Origin: Panonychus citri
Taxonomy: Eukaryota; Arthropoda; Arachnida; Trombidiformes; Tetranychidae
Direction of reading: 5' to 3'
DNA: 64,000 nucleotides
Assembly: GCF_014898815.1 (NCBI RefSeq)
Contig: NW_026515548.1
Coordinates: 416,501 to 480,500 of the forward strand
A program made the position numbers and the translations under genes. Positions 12,401 to 22,200 of this stretch are shown here, one piece after another. The notes beneath the pieces are model-generated. The model saw nothing but the letters and a program-made list of their open reading frames with translations. It was not told the DNA's origin and ran no database searches. Position 1 is the first letter of the stretch. Every line of letters starts with the position of its first letter.

Positions 12401-13192
12401 CGAGTCCAGATTACCGAAGCTTTTATCGTCATTGTCACCGCCATCGTCTTCGTCGTCTGTACCAACTTTACTGCTTTTCCTGCGACCTGTTTTACCTCGT
12501 CTTTTACCCTTTTTTGTAGCTGTTGACGAAGAAACTGAACCATTGGTAGGACTGTTGGCTTTTTTATCAGAATCATCAATATCAGCTAATGACTCATTTG
12601 TCTCTTCTTTAATCGATTCTTCTCTTTTACTTGAACCTTCATCAATCTCTGCAGAATCATCACTCTCAGCATCAGATATAGTAGATGCATTGGACGCTGC
12701 TGAGGTTATTATTTTTCGGCGACGTCTTTGCCGTCCCCTTTTAGCACCTAATTTAACAGGATTTCCAAAATGTTCAGGGTTAGTCAGAGGAAGATGATCC
12801 AATGATTCAGATTCAGCAAAGTGTTTGCCTGATTTGAGACACAGGCTTGTCCTCCTTAGAGTTATCTCGTCACCATCATCAAAGACAACTGTGTACTGAG
12901 AAGCATCGATAATTTTATTTATTACACCATCTAGATATTTATTTTTATCCGGATGTTTAGCCTCAATGTGTTCACCAACTCTGAGGTTACCTTTTATATG
13001 TTCATCGGTCACTATCACGGAGCCACAATTGTTCTTGAAGGTTACTCTACATTTGAGAAATTTATTTATCTTCTTAATTTTAGCTTCACAAAAGGCTCCC
13101 TTGTATTTAGCTGAAACATCAGTACCAATGGCCAAAAATGGAGGTTCCGAGTCACCATACATCAAATACGAAGGTGACGGAGAAGAAGTCAT
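9455..13192 (-). CDS. ARID4-like chromatin protein lacking the ARID domain
   Basis: Nuclear chromatin-associated protein resembling ARID4A/ARID4B (RBP1), which link pRB and the Sin3-HDAC complex. The single coding exon gives 1245 aa from the ATG at 13192, chosen because a splice acceptor lies 22 bp upstream; the longer open frame to 13225 is 5' UTR/intron. The N-terminal Tudor-type region is clear: FLAIGTDVSAKYKGAFCEAKI, ASQYTVVFDDGDEITLRRTSL and HLPLTNPEHFG. A chromo-barrel follows at about 285-350 (RVRVKYGKG...YFVHYTGWNVRYDEWI). An LxCxE pRB-binding motif, LTCDE, is at 11507-11521 (residue about 558). A C-terminal coiled coil (about 1165-1220, RIQILQERLQDLRKTY...ASLERRRKKAKKK) matches the ARID4 C-terminus. 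Between Tudor and chromo there is only charged low-complexity sequence where ARID should be. A long Ser run lies near residue 907-932. Charged, KEKEK-rich linkers fill the rest. Confidence 0.88.
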   Translation of the reverse strand: MTSSPSPSYLMYGDSEPPFLAIGTDVSAKYKGAFCEAKIKKINKFLKCRVTFKNNCGSVIVTDEHIKGNLRVGEHIEAKHPDKNKYLDGVINKIIDASQYTVVFDDGDEITLRRTSLCLKSGKHFAESESLDHLPLTNPEHFGNPVKLGAKRGRQRRRRKIITSAASNASTISDAESDDSAEIDEGSSKREESIKEETNESLADIDDSDKKANSPTNGSVSSSTATKKGKRRGKTGRRKSSKVGTDDEDDGGDNDDKSFGNLDSETESEAEYDAKIPTISKDVDVDVDNRVRVKYGKGKAVKIYEAKVLKTDNDPDLFKRRYFVHYTGWNVRYDEWIKRARIVEVVKDKAAKRRGSKIKKGISVGQDSPVSGKDGPDEIHKETSKEKKETNKTGTVAKRGRPSSSSIVDKLNDSKDSTGKKKKGGKRKFKGGESIASQDSNNQTVDDDTSSQSKVKIDEDEDVNESVNRSSDEMKLDELHENLPDRCADTEIEDCEDTKQDGTSVTEMDLNDDKCETEAESINETVEVSELTVSTSVKEETLDDIPEPGKIKITEDLLTCDENLAKSPMRPDSPERTLEPENCPVSKEEESKNDPSLNFSATTDDTVSNGEDDEKLNKSTTNKRKSIKQLNLKEKEKEKEKDRKRSRGSDFSEERKERVDSNVSVKKKKLNSKKSDESHIADETKKSSKVGKKKRKSPLPDDKELAKDKVHELPVDSELETKNKKRKLSLNKTKQSYAEPPVKNVSSPAGDGKVREGHAPKKRFKKDTEELKRKDIDRGKDKEQETEQVVDKEKQIESELKDKNSERKEADQDDEENQEIASLFDSKSSNAPEEISNTITVSIENIQEPGGSFLLCKEEVPASPPGHQVDVIENISTPVPVPSVTTSETSAISCLSSTQPSSAHPVCHSSSSSSSSSSSSSSSSSSSSSTATSSSQPNLLPQAELKNNADPEPIPNHQVNNRDNNQFTPPTTPESLKSGTLPSSSPPHERESSDNEKHQSHLQNDQRFEMEVSKTSLASAISALDSLANAASGAPPAIIKDCNLSSPAQNTSEDSCSRNSVNDSNKNDKITTVQPSISPKKRRGRVRTSSTSEMKEGKSNQSVGCKTRGSIGRKTRQYGESSNEPFTSNDPISDSVSFPSLTLSNYSPNAFVYSVNPTSKYNYCTPIDENLEAEKRIQILQERLQDLRKTYINIKSEVASLERRRKKAKKKDKDSTSPISPNSESSPHQPPFITTINNNLSTQIL

Positions 13193-13214
13193 AGTTATTG
13201 GAAAAAGGATGAAG

Positions 13215-13810
13215 CTGAAGAACAAAAAAGAGAGGGAGATGAAAAAGTAACAAAAATAGGGTGAAAGGAGAGAGAAAAATGCAGATCAAGAAAGGAAAAA
13301 ACAAGAAACACACAAGCAAAATAAAAAATAGAGAGAGAAGTAGAAAGGAAAGAAAGAGATTGAAAATAGAGAATAAAAGAGAATAAAATGATGAAAAAGA
13401 TGAAGAAACAGAAAGAAAAACAAAAAACGTTCCCCAGAACAATCAACTTTCAACTATTGGATTACCAACAATATTAAGCTTGATTTTAAAACCAGGGAAA
13501 CAATCCAACATCAGGTGAATTCCTAATCACAAAATCAGAGACAATTAAATCAGCGGTTCAACATAATTAAAATACAAATAGAAAATTTTGTTTGACTGAT
13601 CGAGAACCAAATGAGCTACTGTTCGAATCGATCAAAATCGATTCATTCCAACAACAATCGATTCTCTCTCTTTCTCTTTCATAACAAAGATTAAGTCTCA
13701 AAGTGAAGCGCCAAAAACGAATGAGATCTTCTGGTGATGGAATCAAAGTAATTTCAAAGCCAATTGATAAATGGACAATTTTTGGCCTTTAAAAGTGACG
13801 ATTTACTCAC
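13215..13810 (-). other. 5' UTR intron of the ARID4-like gene
   Basis: On the minus strand an exon ends GATGGAAG at a GTGAGT donor (13810). A strong pyrimidine tract runs to a TTGTTCTTCAG acceptor (13215), 22 bases before the MTSSPSPS start codon. Splicing would create a short upstream frame (MEASSFFQ then stop) in the leader. The long purine-rich tract seen on the plus strand at about 13200-13420 is this intron's pyrimidine tract. Confidence 0.6.
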
Positions 13811-13811
13811 C

Positions 13812-14472
13812 TTCCATCGGAAATATCCAACTGAAAGCTGATTGTTTCCCTTCACTGAATTCGGTCAGTTCTAGTCTCTCAACCAACACCACGTGTAACA
13901 TCACAATCAAGATTCATCACTTGGGGAAAACAATCAAATGGTCGGTTTTTCAATCAATAACCAGTGACAAAGTCACTTTGAAGGTCTCACATTGGGCCAA
14001 TTGTAAATCATATTTTCCAGGTGATTGGATCTTTAAACTTCTCATTTAAAAGCCAAGAAATCAAATAAAAGCTTAAAAAGAGATTAAATGTTGATCAGCA
14101 ATTAGAATTGTTATCAACAGATGTCACCGTTTCTCTTTCTTCGTAATGAGTTCACTTAACGTACTCTTAACGTCGCGTACCCGCCGTTGGTTGGCCTTTA
14201 ATAGTGGAAGATGAGGGAGCAAAGTGAGACTTTAGAATGAGAATGAAGACACTTTAAAAGTTAATTCATTAATTGATTATCTTTTAGAGCATCAGCATCA
14301 CTATTCTGTGTCTATTTGTTTGTGATCAACTTTTTCTCTTCAACATTAACCAAACATGATCAACTTACTTGGTGGACCAAACAATTAGTGTCTTGTGTTA
14401 ATTGTGCCAATACTTATTCCTGATCCTCGTCTTTAAATCAATTGTTGAATAAGAGGAAACTTAACCATCGAA
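13812..14472. promoter_or_regulatory. Divergent promoter region, ARID4-like / mucin-like
   Basis: This is the head-to-head spacer between the ARID4-like leader exon (-) and the mucin-like gene (+). It contains a locally GC-richer patch at about 14165-14200 (ACGTCGCG, CCCGCCG), a plausible core promoter. The reading frame at 13771-14049 on the plus strand overlaps the ARID4-like leader and is not supported as a gene. Confidence 0.35.
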
Positions 14473-16464
14473 ATGATTAACCATAATTACCAAATGCTTA
14501 TAATCGTCAGTTTACTTCTCACCGGAGGATCGACTGCAACAGTCGCATCAATAAAAGATGTGAATTCAAATGGATCACCAAGTGTTTCCAATAAAGCGAG
14601 TATCATGTCTTCAGCCTTGAATGTGATCGGTGATAATGATAACACTCAACTGGCCCATTCCGTTTTGGTTGTTCAACGACCAAAGAATCGTCCGAAACCA
14701 ATTCCTAGTGTGAGCAATGACTTTTATTGGTACAATACTGTTTTGTCTGATGATTCAGAAGCAAATTCGGTGAATATTGAATCTTTATCAACAAACAGTT
14801 CAGATGCGCCGACTATTTCAACCTCATCCAAAACCACTTCCACTTCCACTACTTCAACCTCAACTACAACCGAATCTCCTCCATCAGTTTCATCAACTTT
14901 ACCAATCGGTGAAACTTTACATAGTAATCATCGACCATTAGGTAAACCAATTAAATCTCGTCCTTGGTTAAGACCGATTAGCACAAGTAAACGTAAGAAA
15001 CCACCGATCACTTTGATCACAAGCTCAAATCCTGCTGATTTATCGATGATGCCTCGAACAACTGGTGTCCCGTTTTCATTTTTCGACGATGAAGTTCCAA
15101 TTCTAATGAGTAATAACCATCGGAAATTTCCCTACAGTTTAACAACTCGAAATAAATTAACATCAGAATATGCTAATTACTGGACTACCCCATCAACTAC
15201 TGCTCTTTACAATGATTACTCATCATTGATTAAATCTCCATCTAAGTTGCATTTCAACAATCGACGTCGATCAACAACAACAACCACCACCACCACGACT
15301 CCGAGTCCACAGATGATAATGGGCAGTAAACCTCCGTTGAAAGTGTCCCATGTGATCGCATCCAAAAACAAAGAACCCGACGAAGTTAAATCAAGTGTGT
15401 TAACAGTTCTCGATCCTCAGAATGGATCAGCTCATTTACCACCAAATACCTCGATAGTCCATCGAAATGTTCTTGTTCCCTATCGACCAGGTCGACCTAA
15501 ACCTGCGCCCGTTTCTACTACTCAATATCCAATTTACCCGATCCTCGCAGGTATAACTAATTGGCCAATACAAAATAATCATTCGAGTATAAATAATGTC
15601 AACGATTTGAATGGTTGGCAGTGGGATGAAACCGATAGTTACTCAGGTACCACTGTCCCTCCTCCCTCTTTCTCTGTCCCAAGCGAACCAGCGACAACAA
15701 GTAAAAGCCCAATTGAATATTTGGATCCGATTCCTGTTTCAACGATAAATCGACCAACAATTGCTATAATTGGTTCCAGGCCAGGGGGCTTTGGGTCATT
15801 CAGACCAACCCCGACAGCCATAATAACCTCATCTCCATCCTCATCTTCATCCTCGACCGTAGGTTCAAATTCAATTCCTACTCCAGCTCAATCGTTTCTA
15901 ATTTCTGATGTGCAAACTCAACAACACATCTCACATTCTACTCCTACAACTACTCAGCATGTTATCTCCGTTACACCAATTGGTTCCAATGCTGGTCATG
16001 TAATACCTTCGTCAGTCAACACTTCCACCGGTCAACATCACCAACAACACATTTTTGGTGAGGTTACTCACTCCTCAAGGCCTCCATCAGCTACAGCAGC
16101 GAGCCATCAATCAGACGTCAATCTATCAACAGCAGCAGCGGCCGCAGCCTCGACCTCAAGTAGTTTAACAACAAGTGGAAGTAGTCAGTCGTTCATCGTT
16201 ACGACAACCACAACAACCGAATCATCTAAGCCAATGAAAGACACTTATGTTCATGCAATTTATGCCCCACCGATGCCTTCAACCCTTCCCAAACCAGCGA
16301 CAATCCCAGCGAGTACCAGTTCCCTTTTAGCGCTGTTTGGAGTGGACAGTTTTTCTGGTCTATTCACACAATTAACTGTTTTCAAAGCTCTTCTATTCAC
16401 CGCACTGGTCATCTTATTGCCTCCACTAACTGTGGCCGCAGCCTTTTCAAGTCTCGCAGGTTAA
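14473..16464 (+). CDS. Ser/Thr/Pro-rich mucin-like membrane protein, unidentified
   Basis: A single open frame of 663 aa. An N-terminal hydrophobic signal (MLIIVSLLLTGGSTATVA after a short lead) is followed by a long Ser/Thr/Pro-rich extracellular-type region with many potential O-glycosylation sites and T-runs (STTTTTTTTTPSP). It carries repeated Pro-basic motifs (QRPKNRPKPIPS, YRPGRPKPAPVS) and Asn-linked sites such as PPNTS. A C-terminal hydrophobic helix at about 636-660 (FKALLFTALVILLPPLTVAAAF) ends six residues before the stop, so it may be a single-pass or tail-anchored protein. I do not recognise a conserved domain. The stop TAA is followed at once by G|GTAAGC, a good splice donor, and an alternative GTTAAG lies just before the stop. 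The gene may therefore have a 3' UTR intron or an isoform that skips this stop. Confidence 0.75.
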   Translation: MINHNYQMLIIVSLLLTGGSTATVASIKDVNSNGSPSVSNKASIMSSALNVIGDNDNTQLAHSVLVVQRPKNRPKPIPSVSNDFYWYNTVLSDDSEANSVNIESLSTNSSDAPTISTSSKTTSTSTTSTSTTTESPPSVSSTLPIGETLHSNHRPLGKPIKSRPWLRPISTSKRKKPPITLITSSNPADLSMMPRTTGVPFSFFDDEVPILMSNNHRKFPYSLTTRNKLTSEYANYWTTPSTTALYNDYSSLIKSPSKLHFNNRRRSTTTTTTTTTPSPQMIMGSKPPLKVSHVIASKNKEPDEVKSSVLTVLDPQNGSAHLPPNTSIVHRNVLVPYRPGRPKPAPVSTTQYPIYPILAGITNWPIQNNHSSINNVNDLNGWQWDETDSYSGTTVPPPSFSVPSEPATTSKSPIEYLDPIPVSTINRPTIAIIGSRPGGFGSFRPTPTAIITSSPSSSSSSTVGSNSIPTPAQSFLISDVQTQQHISHSTPTTTQHVISVTPIGSNAGHVIPSSVNTSTGQHHQQHIFGEVTHSSRPPSATAASHQSDVNLSTAAAAAASTSSSLTTSGSSQSFIVTTTTTTESSKPMKDTYVHAIYAPPMPSTLPKPATIPASTSSLLALFGVDSFSGLFTQLTVFKALLFTALVILLPPLTVAAAFSSLAG

Positions 16465-16752
16465 GGTAAGCGCTTCCAAATGAAGCTCAATCAATTCTGT
16501 CAACAAATACTAATCAACAAAAGGCAAAGATAAAGCAAGACAATAATAGCCACACGTCCAAAGGTGACTACAAGTAAGAAACAACAAAAACATGATGATG
16601 AGTCTTGTTGCTTTTCATCAACTGTCAAGTCAAAACTCTGAACCCACCTAAAACATAATGATAATTATCATGAACGAATCACCACCCAACTTGAATTGTA
16701 AGACTTCGAGATGAAAAGGGGATAAAGATGATGATGATGTTACATTAATTTG

Positions 16753-16980
16753 TGATGATGATGATGATGATGATTCTATTGGAGTAAAATCTTAAAAATG
16801 GAGGACAAAAGTTATCATGGAAAAAGAAGTAAATTAAGTAGCAAAGTAATACGAAAACGTGATCTCGGGACATTGGATTATTATTTATTATTAAAAGAGA
16901 TTCATTGTCATCTTCAATAATCGTCATCATTATCATCATCATCATCTTCATCTTCATCTTCAACAAACATCATCATCATC
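16753..16980. repeat. GAT/ATC trinucleotide microsatellites
   Basis: A run of seven GAT units (16753 to about 16774) is followed about 150 bp later by ATC/TTC runs (about 16925-16980). They lie in non-coding sequence after the mucin-like gene. They also produce the short Met/Ile-rich reading frame on the minus strand here, which is not a gene. Confidence 0.7.
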
Positions 16981-17564
16981 GTTATTCATCATCAACGACT
17001 GATTTACCAACACTTTGTATTTACCTCAATTTAAAGTGATTTGTTACTTGGAGACTCACCTTTTCAATGGACAATCACATGTACAATTCATATTAATCAT
17101 TATCATTACAATCGTTTGATTGTTGCAGATAATTTATAAATTGGCAAAGCTCAACTCTGTTTTATGGAGCAATTTAATCAACACAAAAATGGCTTTTTAT
17201 TTATATTGTTCAATTTTGGAGATAATTTAATTTTTTGTTATAATGAAAATTTCTATTCTTTTTATTGTTCCTCTTTCAATCCTTAATCTAATCCAATAAT
17301 CTCTCCCTGATTATCTCGGTTATTTATTTTCATTACTGAAAATTATTGTTCATTTGTTTACAAAGTTTTTATTTCAATAAAATGAAAACATGAAACGTAT
17401 TTTGTTTTAAATATGCAACTGAATCAATTGTTAATTTATTTTTCACGCTTTTTTTAACTTGTCACTTGTCATTTATTTACGCTAACAAATCAACATGCAA
17501 TATATGGATCAGATAAATTAAATCGTTGAAACCAGAATTCAAGTTAACAAGAAATTGGATATGA

Positions 17565-17697
17565 TCAGTTTGATGAAAGTTGATGTTGTTGAAATTCAAA
17601 GCATAACAAGAAGATGGAGATGATTAACCATATCACAGGTGAAGATGATGATGAGGATGAAAAGGAAGAAAGTTGATCAATTGATCCATCAGGGTTA
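17565..17697 (-). CDS. Candidate last exon of an unidentified membrane or GPI-anchored protein
   Basis: On the minus strand a CT-rich tract ends in CCAAAG (acceptor at 17698-17699), followed by an open segment to a TGA at 17565-17567. Read in phase 2 it gives SNPDGSIDQLSSF, a Ser run, a hydrophobic stretch PVIWLIISIFLLCF and a short polar tail. That layout fits a transmembrane or GPI-signal tail. Upstream partners that keep the frame are a 25-nt segment (19345-19369, acceptor TTTACAG, donor GTAAGT) and a 48-nt segment (22605-22652, donor GTAAG). The phases chain, but micro-exons can arise by chance in 12 kb of AT-rich DNA, so the gene is uncertain. Confidence 0.2.
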
Positions 17698-19212
17698 CTT
17701 TGGAAGACGAACAAGATGAGGAGATGGAGAAAATTCTGATAATTGGAATATTTGAAAGTCTCTCTTTTCGTCACCATCAATCTCTCACCTAAACTTAGAA
17801 AAAGTATCTACCTGGAAAATCCTATAAGAAGATTTTGGAATAATTTTTTTCTTTTTACTCTAAAGGATCGATACCATTTCCTGGTGCAAAATGTTGATTA
17901 AGATGATGAGGATTAGGATGGAATCATGAAGCAAATAGTGTTTAACACACTGCACTTGAAAATGAGCCGATCTGTTTGTTGTCCTGTTCACCAAAACTGT
18001 GATAAAGTGTGTAGATGATGAGAGGAAGATGAAAAAACGATCAACTGATTTGGAAGATTAAGATTAGTATTTAGACCAGAACGGAAATTAACCGATTGGA
18101 CCAATGGACAGAAGACATGAAATGGACTAATCAACTTTCTTGACCAGGATCTTGTTCCTTTCTTTTATTTGCTTTTTTCTTTCTTCTATTGACAACAAAT
18201 TGTCTTCTTACTATTGCTTCATTCACCAATTAATCAATTAAATCAATTCCAATTGATTGTTGGTCATCTAATAATCATCATTGTTTATTAGTGGCGGTGC
18301 TTCATTCAAGGCGCAGTGTCTTCAGGTCACTTTAAGACTCTAAGTGATTCATTTTCATCCTAAATTATGAACCAACGAAGTGACCGGATGCATGAGTAGA
18401 GATAACTGATTTTAGGTTAATTCAGTTCAACAGATTTTCTTGATTTTTACCTTTACCAACTTATCATGTTATTGGTTAGTGTTAACTTTGTGTATCTAAT
18501 CTGGACCAACCTAAACTAATTATATTTATTATGTTGCTTGATTAGTTCCAGTTGATTGTTGAGCTTTAATCACAAAGATTAAAACAAAAATAAAATCATC
18601 GTTGGTCAATAAACGAGGAGATGACCTTAAAATTAGTTAATTGTTCATCAGATTATTTATATTTGCTTACCGAATTCAATTAAAGTCTCTATGATGGATT
18701 AATGATTTTATTTATTTTTCTCTCTTAATAATCTGAGAGATAATTAATTAGATTGAAAGGTAATGATAATAATAAAGTGTTGGTCTGATTAAACTTTGTA
18801 ATAAGTGAATGTGGAGGCTGAACAATTAAGATTATCATTTGAAGATGACCAGGTAGATGATAGAGATAATTAAGATCGACAGGAAATTAGGACAATATAA
18901 GAGAGTTGTAGTAAATTGTTTCTCCCTTGTAATGTTCATCTCGCTTATGTAATTGACCATAAGAATCTAATGTTTACAATGAAAGAGAAATTATCTGATT
19001 GTGATAGAGAACAAATTGTTTCTATTTCTGTTGAGCATCATTAAGAAAGAAATTAATTAATTCGCTTTAAATTAACTTGTCAGAACTAAGAAAATGATCT
19101 CATATCGAAACAATGAACTTCTCTCTCAAGAGATTAGGTTAACAGTTAACATTTTGCTCAATTAGCATTGAACTTGGATTAACATAACAAGTTTACTCTA
19201 ATTAGCAGTGGG

Positions 19213-19234
19213 AGGAGAGAGAGAGAGAGAGAGA
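19213..19234. repeat. GA dinucleotide microsatellite
   Basis: Pure GA run inside a longer purine-rich tract, in non-coding sequence about 110 bp left of the 25-nt micro-exon candidate (19345-19369). Confidence 0.7.
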
Positions 19235-22200
19235 CAAAAAAGATACAAAAACAAAGGATGATGAAAAGAAAGAGAAGATAAGAAAGAGGAAGATGAATGA
19301 AGAAAGAGACAGACAGTTGATGAACATACAAATAAGATACTTACCTTTTTCCATGATAATCACAATCATCTGTAAACAACAAACATCATCTTTTGTTTAA
19401 CTTTCGCAACAATAAGATGAACATTAAATTGCGAATCAACTACAATTAAAAGACTGAGTAAATTGTTCATCATTTGAGTTACTTTTTAATGGAAGATGAT
19501 TTAACTCTCACCACAATGTTTGTATTCTGTACACGGGTTATCCTACAATTCAGTTTCACATCGTCTCGTTGCTCGACTCGTTTCGAGGTCAGTCTGTAAA
19601 TCGCTTATTGAATTGACCGACTGATTTGATTCATCTCAAAATGACCATTTCAATGTAACAAAATTAACAACAAATTAAAGAGACAACAAAAGAAAACAGA
19701 TAAACGTTTAAATGGCTCTTGAAGGAGATGATTTTTGACAGAATCTTGATTGTTATCAGAAAACAACAAATAACAAAATTTCAACATCACTGATCATTTA
19801 AATTAATCACAATTGTCATTTTAAAATAGAAAAGGAGGAGACACGTTTAATTATTAATTTGATAAAAATAAGATTAAGGTTGTTGATTGTGAGTATTTAT
19901 TGTTAATTGTGATTAGAAATGAAAGTGATCAGAACCCTATCAATTGTGGGCTCCAATTCCCGTCCAAAGATGATTTATAATCAATCATTGAAGAAATTGA
20001 ATTGTTTCTCTATTCACCTTAATGGTTGATTGTAAAGACCAATTAACTGAATACTCAAATTGTGATGAATGAGTTAATTGCTAAGAAAACAAAAATTTCA
20101 TCACAAGTAATTTGAGTTTCTCATCAATCTCATTAATTATGTAAACACATTATATTCAGCTGACCAAACGAAATAAGCATCAAACTAATTAACTTTTAAA
20201 TTGAATAATTAGCATCATCTTGATTTCTTATCACCTCAAAGTAGCCAAAACTTTTCCCTGCAGCATTTAATGATAAACAATCAGCTGGCCACTCTCATTA
20301 TCCTTGTGAACAATCAGATAAACACGTAATAACGTTTTATGGCCAAATTTTATCAGAATTTGGTGTAATTGGGAACAATAGGTTACCCGGTTACTCAGTG
20401 GGTACCGATTTAGACGCCGTAACAATGCCGATTATTACATGTGATTATGAGAGAAGAAAAGATTCTAATCATCTGGATAAATTCAGTGAAAGGATAAAAT
20501 GATAAATAGAATAGAATCTAAAGACTGAAATATTAATAGAATAGAAAACAATCAAAGAGGAACCTGAGAAAATGGTTTAATTTCCTTCATTGGTAAGATG
20601 GAGAAAAAGTGAGTTCTTTGAAATAAAAGATACTAATTTGACCCTTAGTGTTAATTAACTGATAGCTGATCGATAATTACCTGTAATCTTCTTGTATTCT
20701 GATAAAAAATCATGTTATTCTTGTTTACTTACATGATATCAATAGTGAAGAGGCTGCAAGATAATTACCTTTCATTATAATCACTCATAAACTGTTGACA
20801 GTTTCTAATAACATGTAATTGTATCTTTCTAGATCCTGTGAGCTCATAATAAGATGAAATAATCACAATTAACAATAAAAAGAAAACAAACAATTAGAAC
20901 AATTAACTAATAGGTACTAACTAAACCTGAGGTTTTGGCTGTTGACATTGAACTGGTAGTTGATTAAAATGCTCATCTCGTCGCAACAATTATCTAATTT
21001 TACTTTTCTCTCAAAATTAACGAGTTGAAATTAATCAACTGTCAAGGCAAATCGATTGGGCACAATTAGCACCTCAAATGTATTGAGAGTTTTTGTTACT
21101 TTAATGAACAATAATTAATCTACTAAAAACTATCAAGGAAACAGTGACATTAATGATAACTGTTGATTCGCAATCAAAGTCAATTATTTCATTTATTTGT
21201 CACAACTGATCAGTCAATTCACGTGAGAATTAATTTGTAACCATTGGAAAAAATGTCAAAAATTTTTTCTTTCGTTGAATTGCAATTCGATTTGATGATA
21301 TTCTCTTAATCTTCTTAACACCAAAGTAACAATGAAGTAGAAGTGATAAATTATCAGATTATTGGAGCGACTTGAGAGGAATGGAACAACTTTTTCTGTT
21401 TATCTTCTAAACTCATAATATTTGGAATTTCTCCAAATAATTGAGAAGAGAATCTGATTAATCCATTAATAAGATCACAAATGGATCACAACAATAACAA
21501 TAGAAAAGAACAATAATCAAGTAGCCACACAATGATCGGCCCTAAGAAAAGCCTCCAAATAGTAAATTGTTGATTTATTAAAGGAAAAAGTTGCAAAACA
21601 AAGAAAATTTCTTTTTTCTTCTATTTTTGTTTTTATTTCTCTTTCTTTCTCCTTCTGATCCAAATAGGAATTAAGCCTAATCAGGGCTGATCTAATTCCA
21701 ATGATGTTTCAAGTATCCTTTTAATCATCTTCTTCTTCTTATTGCTCTTGATTGTTTAACTGATTCTCTTTTTCCCTTTTCTTGATTTCTTTTCGTCGAA
21801 ATTGCTCAACTCACTTTTCTCTCTTTCCATCATCTCCAATTGAGGGTCATCATTGATGAAGAGCAGGAGAATAAGAGATTCGGATGAAACTGATGAAGAA
21901 TGAAAATGCTCTTCTCCCCTTGTGGCCTGTAATACTGTTCCGAAAACACGGATTTTCTAATGATAATAATCATCTTAATAACTGAAAATTACCATCAAGA
22001 CGATGATGATACTGAACCACGCTACTGATGAAAACATGAAAATAAACAGCAACAGTTGAGATAATGACCAGTGCAAGATAAACAATTACGATGATGATGA
22101 TGAACAGGCTTGTAAAGAACCACAATTGTCAGAATTTATCAAATGTGTCTCAAGATCAGCTGATACAATTACGACGATTGCAAGTAGCTTTTCGTCGACT

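Noticed and set aside
12303..12797. 164-aa plus-strand frame
   Set aside because: Antisense of the Tudor-chromo linker of the ARID4-like gene; no family resemblance.
13152..13446. Phe/Leu/Ser-rich minus frames upstream of the ARID4-like start
   Set aside because: They are the pyrimidine tract of the leader intron read as protein.
16745..16966. Met/Ile-rich 73-aa minus frame
   Set aside because: Produced by GAT/ATC microsatellites.
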